21,780 nt of DNA, from assembly GCA_030621685.1 (NCBI GenBank), contig JAUXHF010000005.1:1-21780 (forward strand), in the 5' to 3' direction. The notes under the pieces were generated by a model. That model was not told where the DNA came from, made no database searches, and saw only the letters and a program-made list of their open reading frames with translations. Source of the DNA: Spirochaetota bacterium (GTDB taxonomy: Bacteria > Spirochaetota > UBA12135 > COTS27). Below are positions 15,672-21,780 of this stretch, one piece after another (the stretch's first letter is position 1; each line of letters starts with the position of its first letter). The position numbers were made by a program, and so were the translations under genes.

Positions 15672-16925
15672 ATGAGAATATCAAACCTTCATATAAAAAA
15701 TAGCAACATTTACAACATAGACAAAAATAAAGTATCTATGTTAAGAGAACAAACAAAATTGATGACGGGAAAGAGCTTTCAACATGCCAGTGAAAATCCG
15801 CTTGATACCATAACCACATTATATTCTCGAATTCGGTTGAATCAAATTACTCGTTACGAAAAAAATATTAACCAGCTTGAAAGCCATACCAATATAGCCC
15901 ACGACAAAATTTCATCCATCACAGATATAGTTCGCCGAGCAAGAGAGCTAACCATAAAAGTAGCCAACGGTGTTTGGCAAAATGAAGATAGACTTAATGT
16001 AGCCGTAGAAATAGAACAATTACTAAGAGAAAGTGTAGCCTTGGCCAATAGTTCTTTTGAAGATGGCTATATCTTTAGTGGCTCTAAAACAGAAGTAAAA
16101 CCCTTTCGCTTGTTAGAGGATTTTGATGCTAAGCTGGGGAAAAACGTTGCCGGTAGCGTAGAATATCAAGGCGATTGGAAAAACCTTAACGGCAATATCG
16201 ATAGGAATTCCGAGGTTGAAGTCCTGCGCAATGGAGCGCAAATTTTTTGGGGAAGTAATCAAACCATTATCAGCCGAGCCGATAGCCGGAATTTCATAAG
16301 CCAAGAAAATCAGAAAATCCGCCTTGATGGCTATGAAGTAGCTATAGCTGCCGGTGATAATCTTGATATCATTATCGATAAAATTAACAGCGCCGTCCCC
16401 AGCGTCACCGCCTTCGCCCAAGAGCTTTCTTCTGGTAGCCGCGGAATGGGTATTCAAACTAATTTTGCTCACTTGCCAGCCTTAGAAGATATAGAAGGCG
16501 GCACCTTGCTACGTAGCTTAGGCCTACTAAAAGAAGGAAGCGCCGGAAACTTGCCTTATCAAAATACCAACACGAACGTACTCAGTAATAGTAACTCGCT
16601 CTTCGATGTGCTTATCCGCGTGCGCAATGCCATGGTCGATAACGATACGAAGCAACTAAGCGGACGCAGTCTTAGCGATATTAGCCAATCTCTCTCCAAC
16701 ATTCTTCAAAACCAAGCAAAGCTCTCGGCTGTGCAATCTAGAATGAAAACTGTGAAACAAGATATACTCACCGAGAAAGTGCATATCACACAGCGGCGCT
16801 CTAAGGCTGAAGATGCCGATATTGCCGAAGCCTCTATTCACTTCAACAACTTTCAATACTTGCATACCATTGCCCTAAGAACGGCGGCAAGGCTTTTGCC
16901 TCCTAGCCTATTAGATTATCTATAA
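15672..16925 (+). CDS. flgL: Flagellar hook-filament junction protein FlgL (HAP3)
   Basis: The second junction protein, placed between FlgK and the filament. The flagellin-like N-terminus begins MRISNLHIKNSNIYNIDKN. It then has the N-terminal helical pair with KLMTGKSFQHASENPLD, and IVRRARELTIKVANG, typical of FlgL and flagellin. The C-terminal helix (IAEASIHFNNFQYLHTIALRTAARLL) completes the bundle. The length of 417 residues is within the family range. Gene order FlgN-like, flgK, flgL, fliW is conserved in many flagellated bacteria. There is no Shine-Dalgarno sequence before the ATG at 15672. The 80-bp gap upstream has a TATACT (15629-15634) without a partner -35. A 183-bp gap with two short repeats follows. 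Confidence 0.95.
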   Translation: MRISNLHIKNSNIYNIDKNKVSMLREQTKLMTGKSFQHASENPLDTITTLYSRIRLNQITRYEKNINQLESHTNIAHDKISSITDIVRRARELTIKVANGVWQNEDRLNVAVEIEQLLRESVALANSSFEDGYIFSGSKTEVKPFRLLEDFDAKLGKNVAGSVEYQGDWKNLNGNIDRNSEVEVLRNGAQIFWGSNQTIISRADSRNFISQENQKIRLDGYEVAIAAGDNLDIIIDKINSAVPSVTAFAQELSSGSRGMGIQTNFAHLPALEDIEGGTLLRSLGLLKEGSAGNLPYQNTNTNVLSNSNSLFDVLIRVRNAMVDNDTKQLSGRSLSDISQSLSNILQNQAKLSAVQSRMKTVKQDILTEKVHITQRRSKAEDADIAEASIHFNNFQYLHTIALRTAARLLPPSLLDYL

Positions 16926-16960
16926 ACTCTGCCCTATAACCTTAACATGCTCTATCTTCT

Positions 16961-16984
16961 TTAAACTTAAACTTAAACTTAAAG
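16961..16984. repeat. 6-bp tandem repeat TTAAAC, 3 copies plus TTAAAG
   Basis: The units lie at 16961-16966, 16967-16972, 16973-16978 and 16979-16984 in the gap between flgL and fliW. They are AT-rich and have no dyad symmetry. Confidence 0.9.
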
Positions 16985-17033
16985 CATTACTCTTATTATT
17001 TTCAAAAAGCACTTCTATAAACAAAGGATCAAA

Positions 17034-17039
17034 TATAAT
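17034..17039 (+). promoter_or_regulatory. Candidate -10 element upstream of fliW
   Basis: A TATAAT lies 69 bp before the fliW ATG. No matching -35 hexamer is found 16-18 bp upstream. It would allow fliW, the HD-GYP-like gene and yraN to be transcribed apart from flgL. Confidence 0.25.
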
Positions 17040-17064
17040 TTCAATTTTTGTTTTCCACTTTTTA

Positions 17065-17088
17065 CCTCACGCTCACCTTCACTCTCAC
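17065..17088. repeat. 6-bp degenerate tandem repeat (NNTCAC), 4 copies upstream of fliW
   Basis: CCTCAC, GCTCAC, CTTCAC and TCTCAC follow one another 20-44 bp before the fliW start, in the probable 5' leader. A protein or RNA binding role is possible but not shown. Confidence 0.75.
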
Positions 17089-17108
17089 ATTCTTTATACC
17101 TTATAGTT

Positions 17109-17615
17109 ATGAACTTAGAACGCAAACATCAAAAAAATTTAAAGAAACTAAGCACTGAAAAATTCGGAATGCTTAGCTATACAAAAGAAGATATTTTTCA
17201 TTTTGAAAGAGGCCTTTTCAATTTCGAAAGCTATAAACATTTCTTACTCTTTCCGTTAAAAGCAAATACTTTTTTCTACGGACTCCAATCCATAAACCTA
17301 AGCAGTTTAGGTTTTTTTTTAGTACAACCAAGCATGCTCATGCAAGACTATTCTCTAGAAAGTAATGAACGCGATAAGTATAGCTTTGACGCAGATTTTG
17401 CTATTGTCAGCACGCAGGTAAGCACTGATGATACTATGCATATCACCATGAATTTGCTGGGGCCTTTGTTATTAAACCTCTTAGAAAAAAAAGGTTGGCA
17501 GATAATTTCAGCTCATAAATTTTATAACACCAAACATGTTTTAAATTTCCCAAAATTTCCCAACATACAGCTTACAGCCGCAGCAGGCCTTCAGCATACT
17601 AGCCCTAGCTTATGA
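17109..17615 (+). CDS. fliW: Flagellar assembly factor FliW
   Basis: In Bacillus, FliW binds flagellin and antagonises the translational repressor CsrA, coupling flagellin synthesis to export. The family pattern is clear: FERGLFNFESYKHFLLFPL, then FYGLQSINLSSLGFFLVQPSML, then MNLLGPLLLNLLEKKGWQII and KFYNTKHVLN. The length of 168 residues is slightly above the usual 130-160. The ATG at 17109 has no Shine-Dalgarno sequence. The stop codon overlaps the next start (ATGA at 17612-17615), a classic coupled junction. In many spirochaetes and Firmicutes csrA follows fliW; here the coupled gene is an HD-GYP-like protein and no csrA is visible in the window. That context is unusual and is discussed in the findings. 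Confidence 0.92.
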   Translation: MNLERKHQKNLKKLSTEKFGMLSYTKEDIFHFERGLFNFESYKHFLLFPLKANTFFYGLQSINLSSLGFFLVQPSMLMQDYSLESNERDKYSFDADFAIVSTQVSTDDTMHITMNLLGPLLLNLLEKKGWQIISAHKFYNTKHVLNFPKFPNIQLTAAAGLQHTSPSL

Positions 17616-18751
17616 GCTCTCAGTTAAAAAAAGTCAAAGAAATAAAAGACTCTGAAGAGTTTTCTTTGAACGCCTTTGTAGGCGAAGGCAACCTTCTTTG
17701 CACTCAAGGTATGAGCTTGCACACTGATGAGATAGCCCTCTTAGAAAAATGGAAAATTGAAACAATACAGCTTAGCGATTATCTTGAAAGTGAGAGGAAA
17801 TTTATTCATGCTTTTATAGAAAATTACAGTGAGTATAAGAAAGTGCTGAGAAATTTCACCAAAGATCTTGAGCATTTTTATAATTCGATAAGCGAAGAAC
17901 ATAAGATCGTTTTCCCGAATTTTGACGAACACTTTTTGAAAATCTATGAAATTTTTGACACGCCCACAAACTACATAGTTTTTTATATTCATACAAAAAT
18001 TAAAGGAAAAAATTACGAACAAGTAGCTATTCTTACCGCCTTCTATAGTGTCTTCATAGCTATGCGGCTTAACCTAGCTAAAAGTGAAATAAGAAAATGC
18101 TTCTACATTTCAATACTAATCGACCTAGGCTTTTTACGCCGCTCTGAAGAGTCCTTTTTAAGAAAAGATAAAGAAAAAAAAATATCAAGAGAGAATTTTG
18201 ATTTTTTAAATTTCCACATACAGTATGGCCTAAATATCGCTAAGGAAATTGAAAACATTCCCCGAGACTATTTGTATTATATCCTAACACATCACGAGTA
18301 TCTTGATGGCAGTGGATTAAACAAAATTTCTGGTGAAAAAATAAAACTTATTTCTAAAATAGTAACAGTGGCTCATGAATATGTCTACGTCACCTCAAGC
18401 TTTCTTCAAAACTGCTTTCCGCCACTTCGATTAGCAAATGGCTTAATATTTTTATTACGCCATAAAAATAGATACGACTCTGAAGTTCTAAAAGCCTTTA
18501 TCTCTGTCATGTCATTCTTCCCCCCCGGAGAAATTCTTCTTTTAGAAAATAACCGTTATGCTGTTAGCATAAAACCCAATAGGCGAGATCCCCTAAAGCC
18601 GCTTGTAGAAGTTGTCTCGAACGCTAACAGAAGCCTGTTACGTGAAACAGAAACCGTCAATCTTATTGAAGAAAATATACAAGTAAGTGGACTCATAGAT
18701 GACGAGAAACTTCGAAAAAACATTATCAACAGTATTTACCGAAGAATTTAA
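17612..18751 (+). CDS. HD-GYP-like protein with degenerate metal-binding site, coupled to fliW
   Basis: HD-GYP proteins normally hydrolyse cyclic-di-GMP. The N-terminal ~60 residues (LNAFVGEGNLLCTQGMSLHTDEIALLEKWKIETIQL) match the small domain often found before HD-GYP. The catalytic core is recognisable but altered. The HD pair reads Ile170-Asp171 in ISILIDLGFL, where LLHDIGK is usual. HHEYLDGSGL (227-236) keeps HHE..DG.G but lacks the YP. The last metal-binding Asp is His255 in VTVAHEYVYV. I infer loss or strong change of phosphodiesterase activity, perhaps a ligand sensor or protein-interaction module. The start overlaps the fliW stop by four bases, and the 3' end abuts yraN, so all three genes are probably co-translated. 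Its position suggests a flagellar regulatory role, but this is inference. Confidence 0.7.
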   Translation: MSSQLKKVKEIKDSEEFSLNAFVGEGNLLCTQGMSLHTDEIALLEKWKIETIQLSDYLESERKFIHAFIENYSEYKKVLRNFTKDLEHFYNSISEEHKIVFPNFDEHFLKIYEIFDTPTNYIVFYIHTKIKGKNYEQVAILTAFYSVFIAMRLNLAKSEIRKCFYISILIDLGFLRRSEESFLRKDKEKKISRENFDFLNFHIQYGLNIAKEIENIPRDYLYYILTHHEYLDGSGLNKISGEKIKLISKIVTVAHEYVYVTSSFLQNCFPPLRLANGLIFLLRHKNRYDSEVLKAFISVMSFFPPGEILLLENNRYAVSIKPNRRDPLKPLVEVVSNANRSLLRETETVNLIEENIQVSGLIDDEKLRKNIINSIYRRI

Positions 18752-18785
18752 TGTACTCTATACTAGCCCGAGTAAAAAACAAAAA

Positions 18786-19217
18786 ATGAAGAAGCCAAGG
18801 CCTTCTACAAAGCAACTAGGATATATTTTCGAAACAAAAGCCGCCGCCTATCTTCAAAAACTAGGCTATAGAATTTTGGCAAGAAACTACCGTTTTCTTA
18901 GAGGAGAAATAGATATTATCGCAGAAACAACTACTGCCGAACTTGTTTTTTGCGAAGTGAAATATCGCAAGCAAACAAAAGCTATGGAAGAAGCTTTCCC
19001 TATTGAAGCCAGTCTTTCAGAGCTAAAGAAAAAAAACATTATTGCATGTGCCAAAGGCTTTCTACAAGAAAACCCCCAGCATCAAGAAAAGCAGGCACGA
19101 TACGATTGCTTACTTTTCCATAGAAAACAAAAGAACAAAGAAACAAAAAACTCAGCAGAAAGTGAAACCCTTATCCACCTACAAAACGCTTTCTATGAAC
19201 AAAGCGAAATCAAATAA
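18786..19217 (+). CDS. YraN family (UPF0102) endonuclease-like protein
   Basis: A small restriction-endonuclease-fold protein of unknown physiological role, found across bacteria. From the ATG at 18786 it has 143 residues, with LGYIFETKAAAYLQKLGYRILARNYR, then GEIDIIAE (Asp43) and VFCEVKYRK (Glu57, Lys59). This is the D-ExK arrangement of the fold. The tail beyond residue ~110 is Lys/Gln-rich and specific to this protein. An ATG at 18699 in the same frame would add 29 residues and overlap the HD-GYP-like gene by 53 bp. I chose 18786 because family members begin about ten residues before the conserved Gly. It lies 34 bp after the upstream stop codon, with no clear ribosome binding site. Confidence 0.85.
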   Translation: MKKPRPSTKQLGYIFETKAAAYLQKLGYRILARNYRFLRGEIDIIAETTTAELVFCEVKYRKQTKAMEEAFPIEASLSELKKKNIIACAKGFLQENPQHQEKQARYDCLLFHRKQKNKETKNSAESETLIHLQNAFYEQSEIK

Positions 19218-19234
19218 AAATATCTTAAACAGCT

Positions 19235-19250
19235 AGGAGTAGTTATGTAG
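19235..19250 (+). other. Ribosome binding site followed by ATG-TAG (start-stop element)
   Basis: AGGAG (19235-19239) stands five bases before ATG (19245-19247), which is immediately followed by TAG (19248-19250). It sits 28 bases after the yraN stop and 71 bases before the 41-codon gene. A minimal start-stop could hold a ribosome in the leader, but it may equally be chance in AT-rich DNA. Confidence 0.3.
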
Positions 19251-19272
19251 AAAATAGAAAAAAACACATCGA

Positions 19273-19294
19273 GTTTTTACATGGAAGTAAAAAC
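19273..19294. other. Hairpin in the leader of the 41-codon gene
   Basis: GTTTTTAC (19273-19280) pairs perfectly with GTAAAAAC (19287-19294), with loop ATGGAA. It lies 13 bases before the AAAAGGA ribosome binding site of the small gene (19307-19313). It has no U-tract, so a leader structure is more likely than a terminator. Confidence 0.45.
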
Positions 19295-19320
19295 AACAAC
19301 ATACACAAAAGGATTTGAAT

Positions 19321-19446
19321 ATGAAAATAGCCGTTGTTATCGACTACAAGAAAATTGAAAAAATAAAAAAAGAAATTACAAATAAAGAGTACATGGACAA
19401 AGCTATCGATGAGCTTGCCTCACAAATTTTAAAGATGTTTGTCTAA
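19321..19446 (+). CDS. Small protein of 41 residues, resembling the C-terminal helices of anti-sigma factor FlgM
   Basis: ATG at 19321 is preceded by AAAAGGA (19307-19313, spacing 7), one of the best ribosome binding sites in the window. The stop is TAA at 19444-19446. The product starts MKIAVVIDYKKIEKIKKEI and continues with TNKEYMDKAIDELASQIL. The order KI..IK..I....Y.....I..LA..IL recalls the sigma-28-binding end of FlgM (KI..IK..I..G.Y.VD...IA..IL), although the Y-to-D spacing differs by one residue and the normal N-terminal half is absent. It follows a flagellar cluster. The coding call rests on the ribosome binding site and the amphipathic helices; the FlgM link is a hypothesis. It is convergent with prpC. 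Confidence 0.6.
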   Translation: MKIAVVIDYKKIEKIKKEITNKEYMDKAIDELASQILKMFV

Positions 19447-19505
19447 AGCCCAGCAAAAGCATTTGGAAAGCTATAAATTTATGAATCGCAAAACAAAAAT
19501 TTCAG

Positions 19506-20642
19506 CTAGCGAGCATCCATCCTAGGAACAGATCTTTCCTTAGCACCGCTGTATTTGCATATGGGACGAATAAGCCTATTGTCTTCAGCTTGTTCAAGAA
19601 TATGAGCCGACCAGCCCGCTATTCGGCTCATCACGAAAATTGGCGTAAAGAAAAACGTTTCAAAGCCTATCAGCCGATACACCGGCGCCGATGGGTAATC
19701 TAAGTTAGGATGAATATTCTTCTCTCGTAGCATGACCTTAGCCACGTTTTCATAAAAAGAACGGTAGCGAGTATCGCCTTTTAGCTCAGCTAGCTTAAAA
19801 AAGTATTTCTGCATAGTAGCTACGCGCGAGTCGCCATTTTTGTATACGCGATGGCCGAAACCCATAATCTTCTTTTTTTGAAGCAGCGCATCCATAGTCC
19901 ATGCTTCACTTTTCTCTGGGCTACCAATTTCATCAAACATCTGCATAACAGCTTCGTTGGCGCCTCCGTGCAAAGGACCCTTTAATGCCCCCACAGCAGC
20001 CGTTATCGCCGAATAATAATCACTTAAGGTGCTTGTCACCACACGCGCCGTAAACGTAGAAGCATTAAAACTATGCTCGGCATAGAGGATCAGCGAAACA
20101 TCAAAGGCCTTCATGGTCTCTTGTTTAGGAACTTCAGCAAAACACATGTTGTAAAAGTTTTCGCTTATCCCAAAACTCTGTTTTGGCTGAACAAAGGGCA
20201 GCCCTACTCGCCTACGTCTATCCCAAGCTATGAACATAGGCACCGTAGCCAAAAGCTTTATTGTTTTCTTAATATAAGAAGCCTTATCTAACTGAGATAG
20301 ATGGGCATCGGTATCATACATGGCATACAGGCTTATAAAACTTCTAAGGGCGTCCATAGGATGGCTATCCATCGGAAAGCTTTGCATAGCCTTCCATAGC
20401 CCCGGGTCTATATTGCGATTCTCACGCTCTGCCGAAGAAAATTTTTCTAGCTCTAGTCTTGTAGGCAGCTCTCCATGCAGCAGTAAATAGGCCACCTCTT
20501 CAAACGAGGTGTTATCACATAAGTCTCCCACACTGTAGCCACGATAGGTTAAGGTGTTGCTCGCCTGCATAACACTCGATACACGGCTTTCATCGGCTAT
20601 CACACCTACAAGGCCTTTTCTTACTTTTTCTTCATCGCTCAT
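19506..20642 (-). CDS. prpC: 2-methylcitrate synthase / citrate synthase
   Basis: Condenses propionyl-CoA (or acetyl-CoA) with oxaloacetate. The 378 residues show the short, PrpC-type citrate synthase build. Catalytic residues are His225 in GPLHGGANE, His264 in GFGHRVYKNGDSR and Asp315 in NLDYPSAPVYRLIG. The segment LYAEHSFNASTFTAR (His190) also fits, and the C-terminus ends with the methylcitrate synthase-type DNRLIRP..KYSG. Its place just downstream of prpB makes methylcitrate synthase more likely than a Krebs-cycle enzyme, although such enzymes often use both substrates. The start ATG (20640-20642) has GAGG (20650-20653) seven bases upstream on the minus strand. The gap to prpB is 64 bp, consistent with one operon. 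No prpD or aconitase gene is visible. Confidence 0.9.
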   Translation of the reverse strand: MSDEEKVRKGLVGVIADESRVSSVMQASNTLTYRGYSVGDLCDNTSFEEVAYLLLHGELPTRLELEKFSSAERENRNIDPGLWKAMQSFPMDSHPMDALRSFISLYAMYDTDAHLSQLDKASYIKKTIKLLATVPMFIAWDRRRRVGLPFVQPKQSFGISENFYNMCFAEVPKQETMKAFDVSLILYAEHSFNASTFTARVVTSTLSDYYSAITAAVGALKGPLHGGANEAVMQMFDEIGSPEKSEAWTMDALLQKKKIMGFGHRVYKNGDSRVATMQKYFFKLAELKGDTRYRSFYENVAKVMLREKNIHPNLDYPSAPVYRLIGFETFFFTPIFVMSRIAGWSAHILEQAEDNRLIRPICKYSGAKERSVPRMDAR

Positions 20643-20706
20643 TACACTACCTCAACTGTATCGTAATACATGCTTTATATATTTTTTTCCAAGTATGAAA
20701 TTTTAA

Positions 20707-21600
20707 TTATAGCTTAAAATTATAGATGTCCTTATCGAAGATCTCATAACGTTTATATTGTATGAGTTCATAGAGTTCTTTCCGTGTCTGCATCTTTTTC
20801 AAGATAGGCACTTGCGTACCATGCTCAAGCAAACTTACTAAGCCATCTTCAACGTTCTTCAAGGCCAAGCGCTGGGTGGTAACCGGATAAATGACAAGGT
20901 TAAAACCCAGTCGTTCTAGGCTATCTTTATCCAACAATTTTGTTTTACCAAACTCTGTCATGTTGGCCAGCAGGGGCAAGTTTAGGGCCTCACGAACTTG
21001 TTTAAATTCTTGTTCATCTTGCAAGGCCTCGGGGAAGATCATTTCGGCGCCGGCGGCGGCATAGGCTTGCATGCGCTCTATAGCTGAGCCCAGGCCTTCA
21101 ACACTGCGAGCATCGCAGCGTACAACAAGAAGGAAATTCTTATCGCGGCGTGCCGCTAGCCCCGCTTTTATTTTCTTCAGCATTTCATCGGTAGAGATAA
21201 GCTCTTTGTTATCCAGATGGCCACAGCGCTTAGGGCTTTTTTGATCCTCAATATGAATTCCCGAAACGCCTGCTTCTTCCATCATCTGCACGGTGCGCGC
21301 AAAATGCATGGCTTCACCAAAGCCAGTATCGGCATCGGCAAGAACGGGAAGCTCTGTAGCCCGGGCAATCTGCTGCGCACGCATAGCTATCTGCTCAAGG
21401 CCTACTAAGGCAATATCAGGATAGCCCAGATCGTTGGCCATCACCGCTCCAGAGATATACACGCCATCAAAGCCAATTCGCTCAATCATGCATGCCACAA
21501 TTGGCGAATAGGCTCCTGGGAACCTCAAGAGTTTCCCGCTTTTCAGCTTCTCTTGAAGTATTTCTCTTTTTTCGGCGGCAGAAGTTTTAATAAAAAGCAT
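20707..21600 (-). CDS. prpB: Methylisocitrate lyase
   Basis: Cleaves 2-methylisocitrate to pyruvate and succinate, the last step of the methylcitrate cycle for propionyl-CoA disposal. The 297-residue protein belongs to the isocitrate lyase/PEP mutase superfamily. Visible residues are DADTGFG (Asp89, Asp91, metal binding), the signature KRCGH (124-128, with catalytic Cys126), RCDARS (Arg161) and FPEAL (Glu191). These match E. coli PrpB Asp85/87, Cys123, Arg158 and Glu188. KRCGH and the length separate it from PEP mutase and from the larger isocitrate lyases. The ATG at 21598-21600 has GAGGG (21608-21612) seven bases upstream on the minus strand. A 34-bp tandem repeat array begins 53 bp upstream of the start, in the promoter region. 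Confidence 0.95.
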   Translation of the reverse strand: MLFIKTSAAEKREILQEKLKSGKLLRFPGAYSPIVACMIERIGFDGVYISGAVMANDLGYPDIALVGLEQIAMRAQQIARATELPVLADADTGFGEAMHFARTVQMMEEAGVSGIHIEDQKSPKRCGHLDNKELISTDEMLKKIKAGLAARRDKNFLLVVRCDARSVEGLGSAIERMQAYAAAGAEMIFPEALQDEQEFKQVREALNLPLLANMTEFGKTKLLDKDSLERLGFNLVIYPVTTQRLALKNVEDGLVSLLEHGTQVPILKKMQTRKELYELIQYKRYEIFDKDIYNFKL

Positions 21601-21652
21601 ACTCTATCCCTCAATAAAATTTAAATAATTTCTAATTTCCAATTACTGCAAG

Positions 21653-21780
21653 TTTATACTAAACCTCTCGTGTTAAGCGCCAGAAATTTATACTAAACCT
21701 CTCGTGTTAAGCGCCAGAAATTTATAATAAACCTCTCGTGTTAAGCACCAGAAATTTATAATAAACCTCTCGTGTTAAGC
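21653..21780. repeat. 34-bp tandem repeat array upstream of prpB (at least 4 units, runs off the window)
   Basis: Units begin at 21653, 21687, 21721 and 21755, and the fourth is cut by the window end. Units 1 and 2 are identical. Unit 3 differs at two positions (TATAAT for TATACT, GCACC for GCGCC), and the visible part of unit 4 shares the first of those changes. Each contains the conserved core AACCTCTCGTGTTAAGC. There are no spacers, so this is not CRISPR. Read towards prpB, each unit carries TTAACA and TATAAA 12 bp apart, too close for a normal promoter. A repeated operator or a variable-number repeat are both possible. Confidence 0.93.

Noticed and set aside
17612..18751. Divergent csrA fused to or hidden in the gene after fliW
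   Set aside because: The N-terminal residues match the small domain that precedes HD-GYP, not the beta-strand pattern of CsrA (MLILTRK...), and no CsrA motif appears in any frame near the junction.
19281..19358. 25-codon frame starting in the hairpin loop
   Set aside because: It has no ribosome binding site at normal spacing, and its second half lies out of frame over the better supported 41-codon gene.
21653..21780. CRISPR array
   Set aside because: The units are contiguous with a 34-bp period and have no unique spacers; the only differences are point substitutions. No cas gene is in the window.

Overview
The window looks like a piece of a spirochaete chromosome of moderately low GC, roughly 40% by eye. 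This rests on three things: a periplasmic-flagellum style late gene cluster (FlgN-like, FlgK, FlgL, FliW), a 6-phosphofructokinase of the long spirochaete/plant/trypanosome type (GGDGS with PKTIDND), and an outer-membrane style C-terminus at the left edge. I see no insertion sequence, prophage, tRNA, rRNA or CRISPR array. Genus cannot be read from the sequence.

Layout. Positions 1-387 hold the end of a probable outer-membrane beta-barrel protein. It converges on a SPOR-domain membrane protein (442-1314, minus). A divergent AT-rich gap (1315-1698) leads to a plus-strand metabolic and cell-wall run: phosphofructokinase, a PASTA-tailed class B penicillin-binding protein (FtsI type), an overlapping DUF115/MptE-like protein, type II dehydroquinate dehydratase (AroQ), a degenerate M24 'pita-bread' protein, a CoaD-CoaE fusion, and a DUF308/HdeD-like membrane protein. 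These face a minus-strand Tda10/glycerate-kinase-like P-loop kinase (11743-12759), whose 3' end is duplicated in tandem just beyond its stop codon.

The flagellar cluster follows on the plus strand (13205-17615). FliW overlaps an HD-GYP-like gene whose metal-binding residues are partly lost. That gene stands where csrA is found in many FliW-encoding bacteria, and it runs into a YraN-family gene. A 41-codon gene with a good ribosome binding site (19321-19446) comes next and recalls the sigma-binding end of FlgM. The right end carries the methylcitrate-cycle pair prpB-prpC on the minus strand, preceded by an array of 34-bp tandem repeats that runs off the window.

Recurring theme. Almost every gap, and several coding regions, contain short tandem duplications with periods of 6, 9, 13, 30, 34 or about 137 bp. 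Many genes lack a clear Shine-Dalgarno sequence, so several starts (TTG, GTG or a downstream ATG) are uncertain. The points most worth a second look are the CoaD-CoaE fusion, the FliW/HD-GYP-like coupling without CsrA, the FlgM-like small protein, the metal-less M24 homologue, the prpB upstream repeat array and the duplicated kinase tail.
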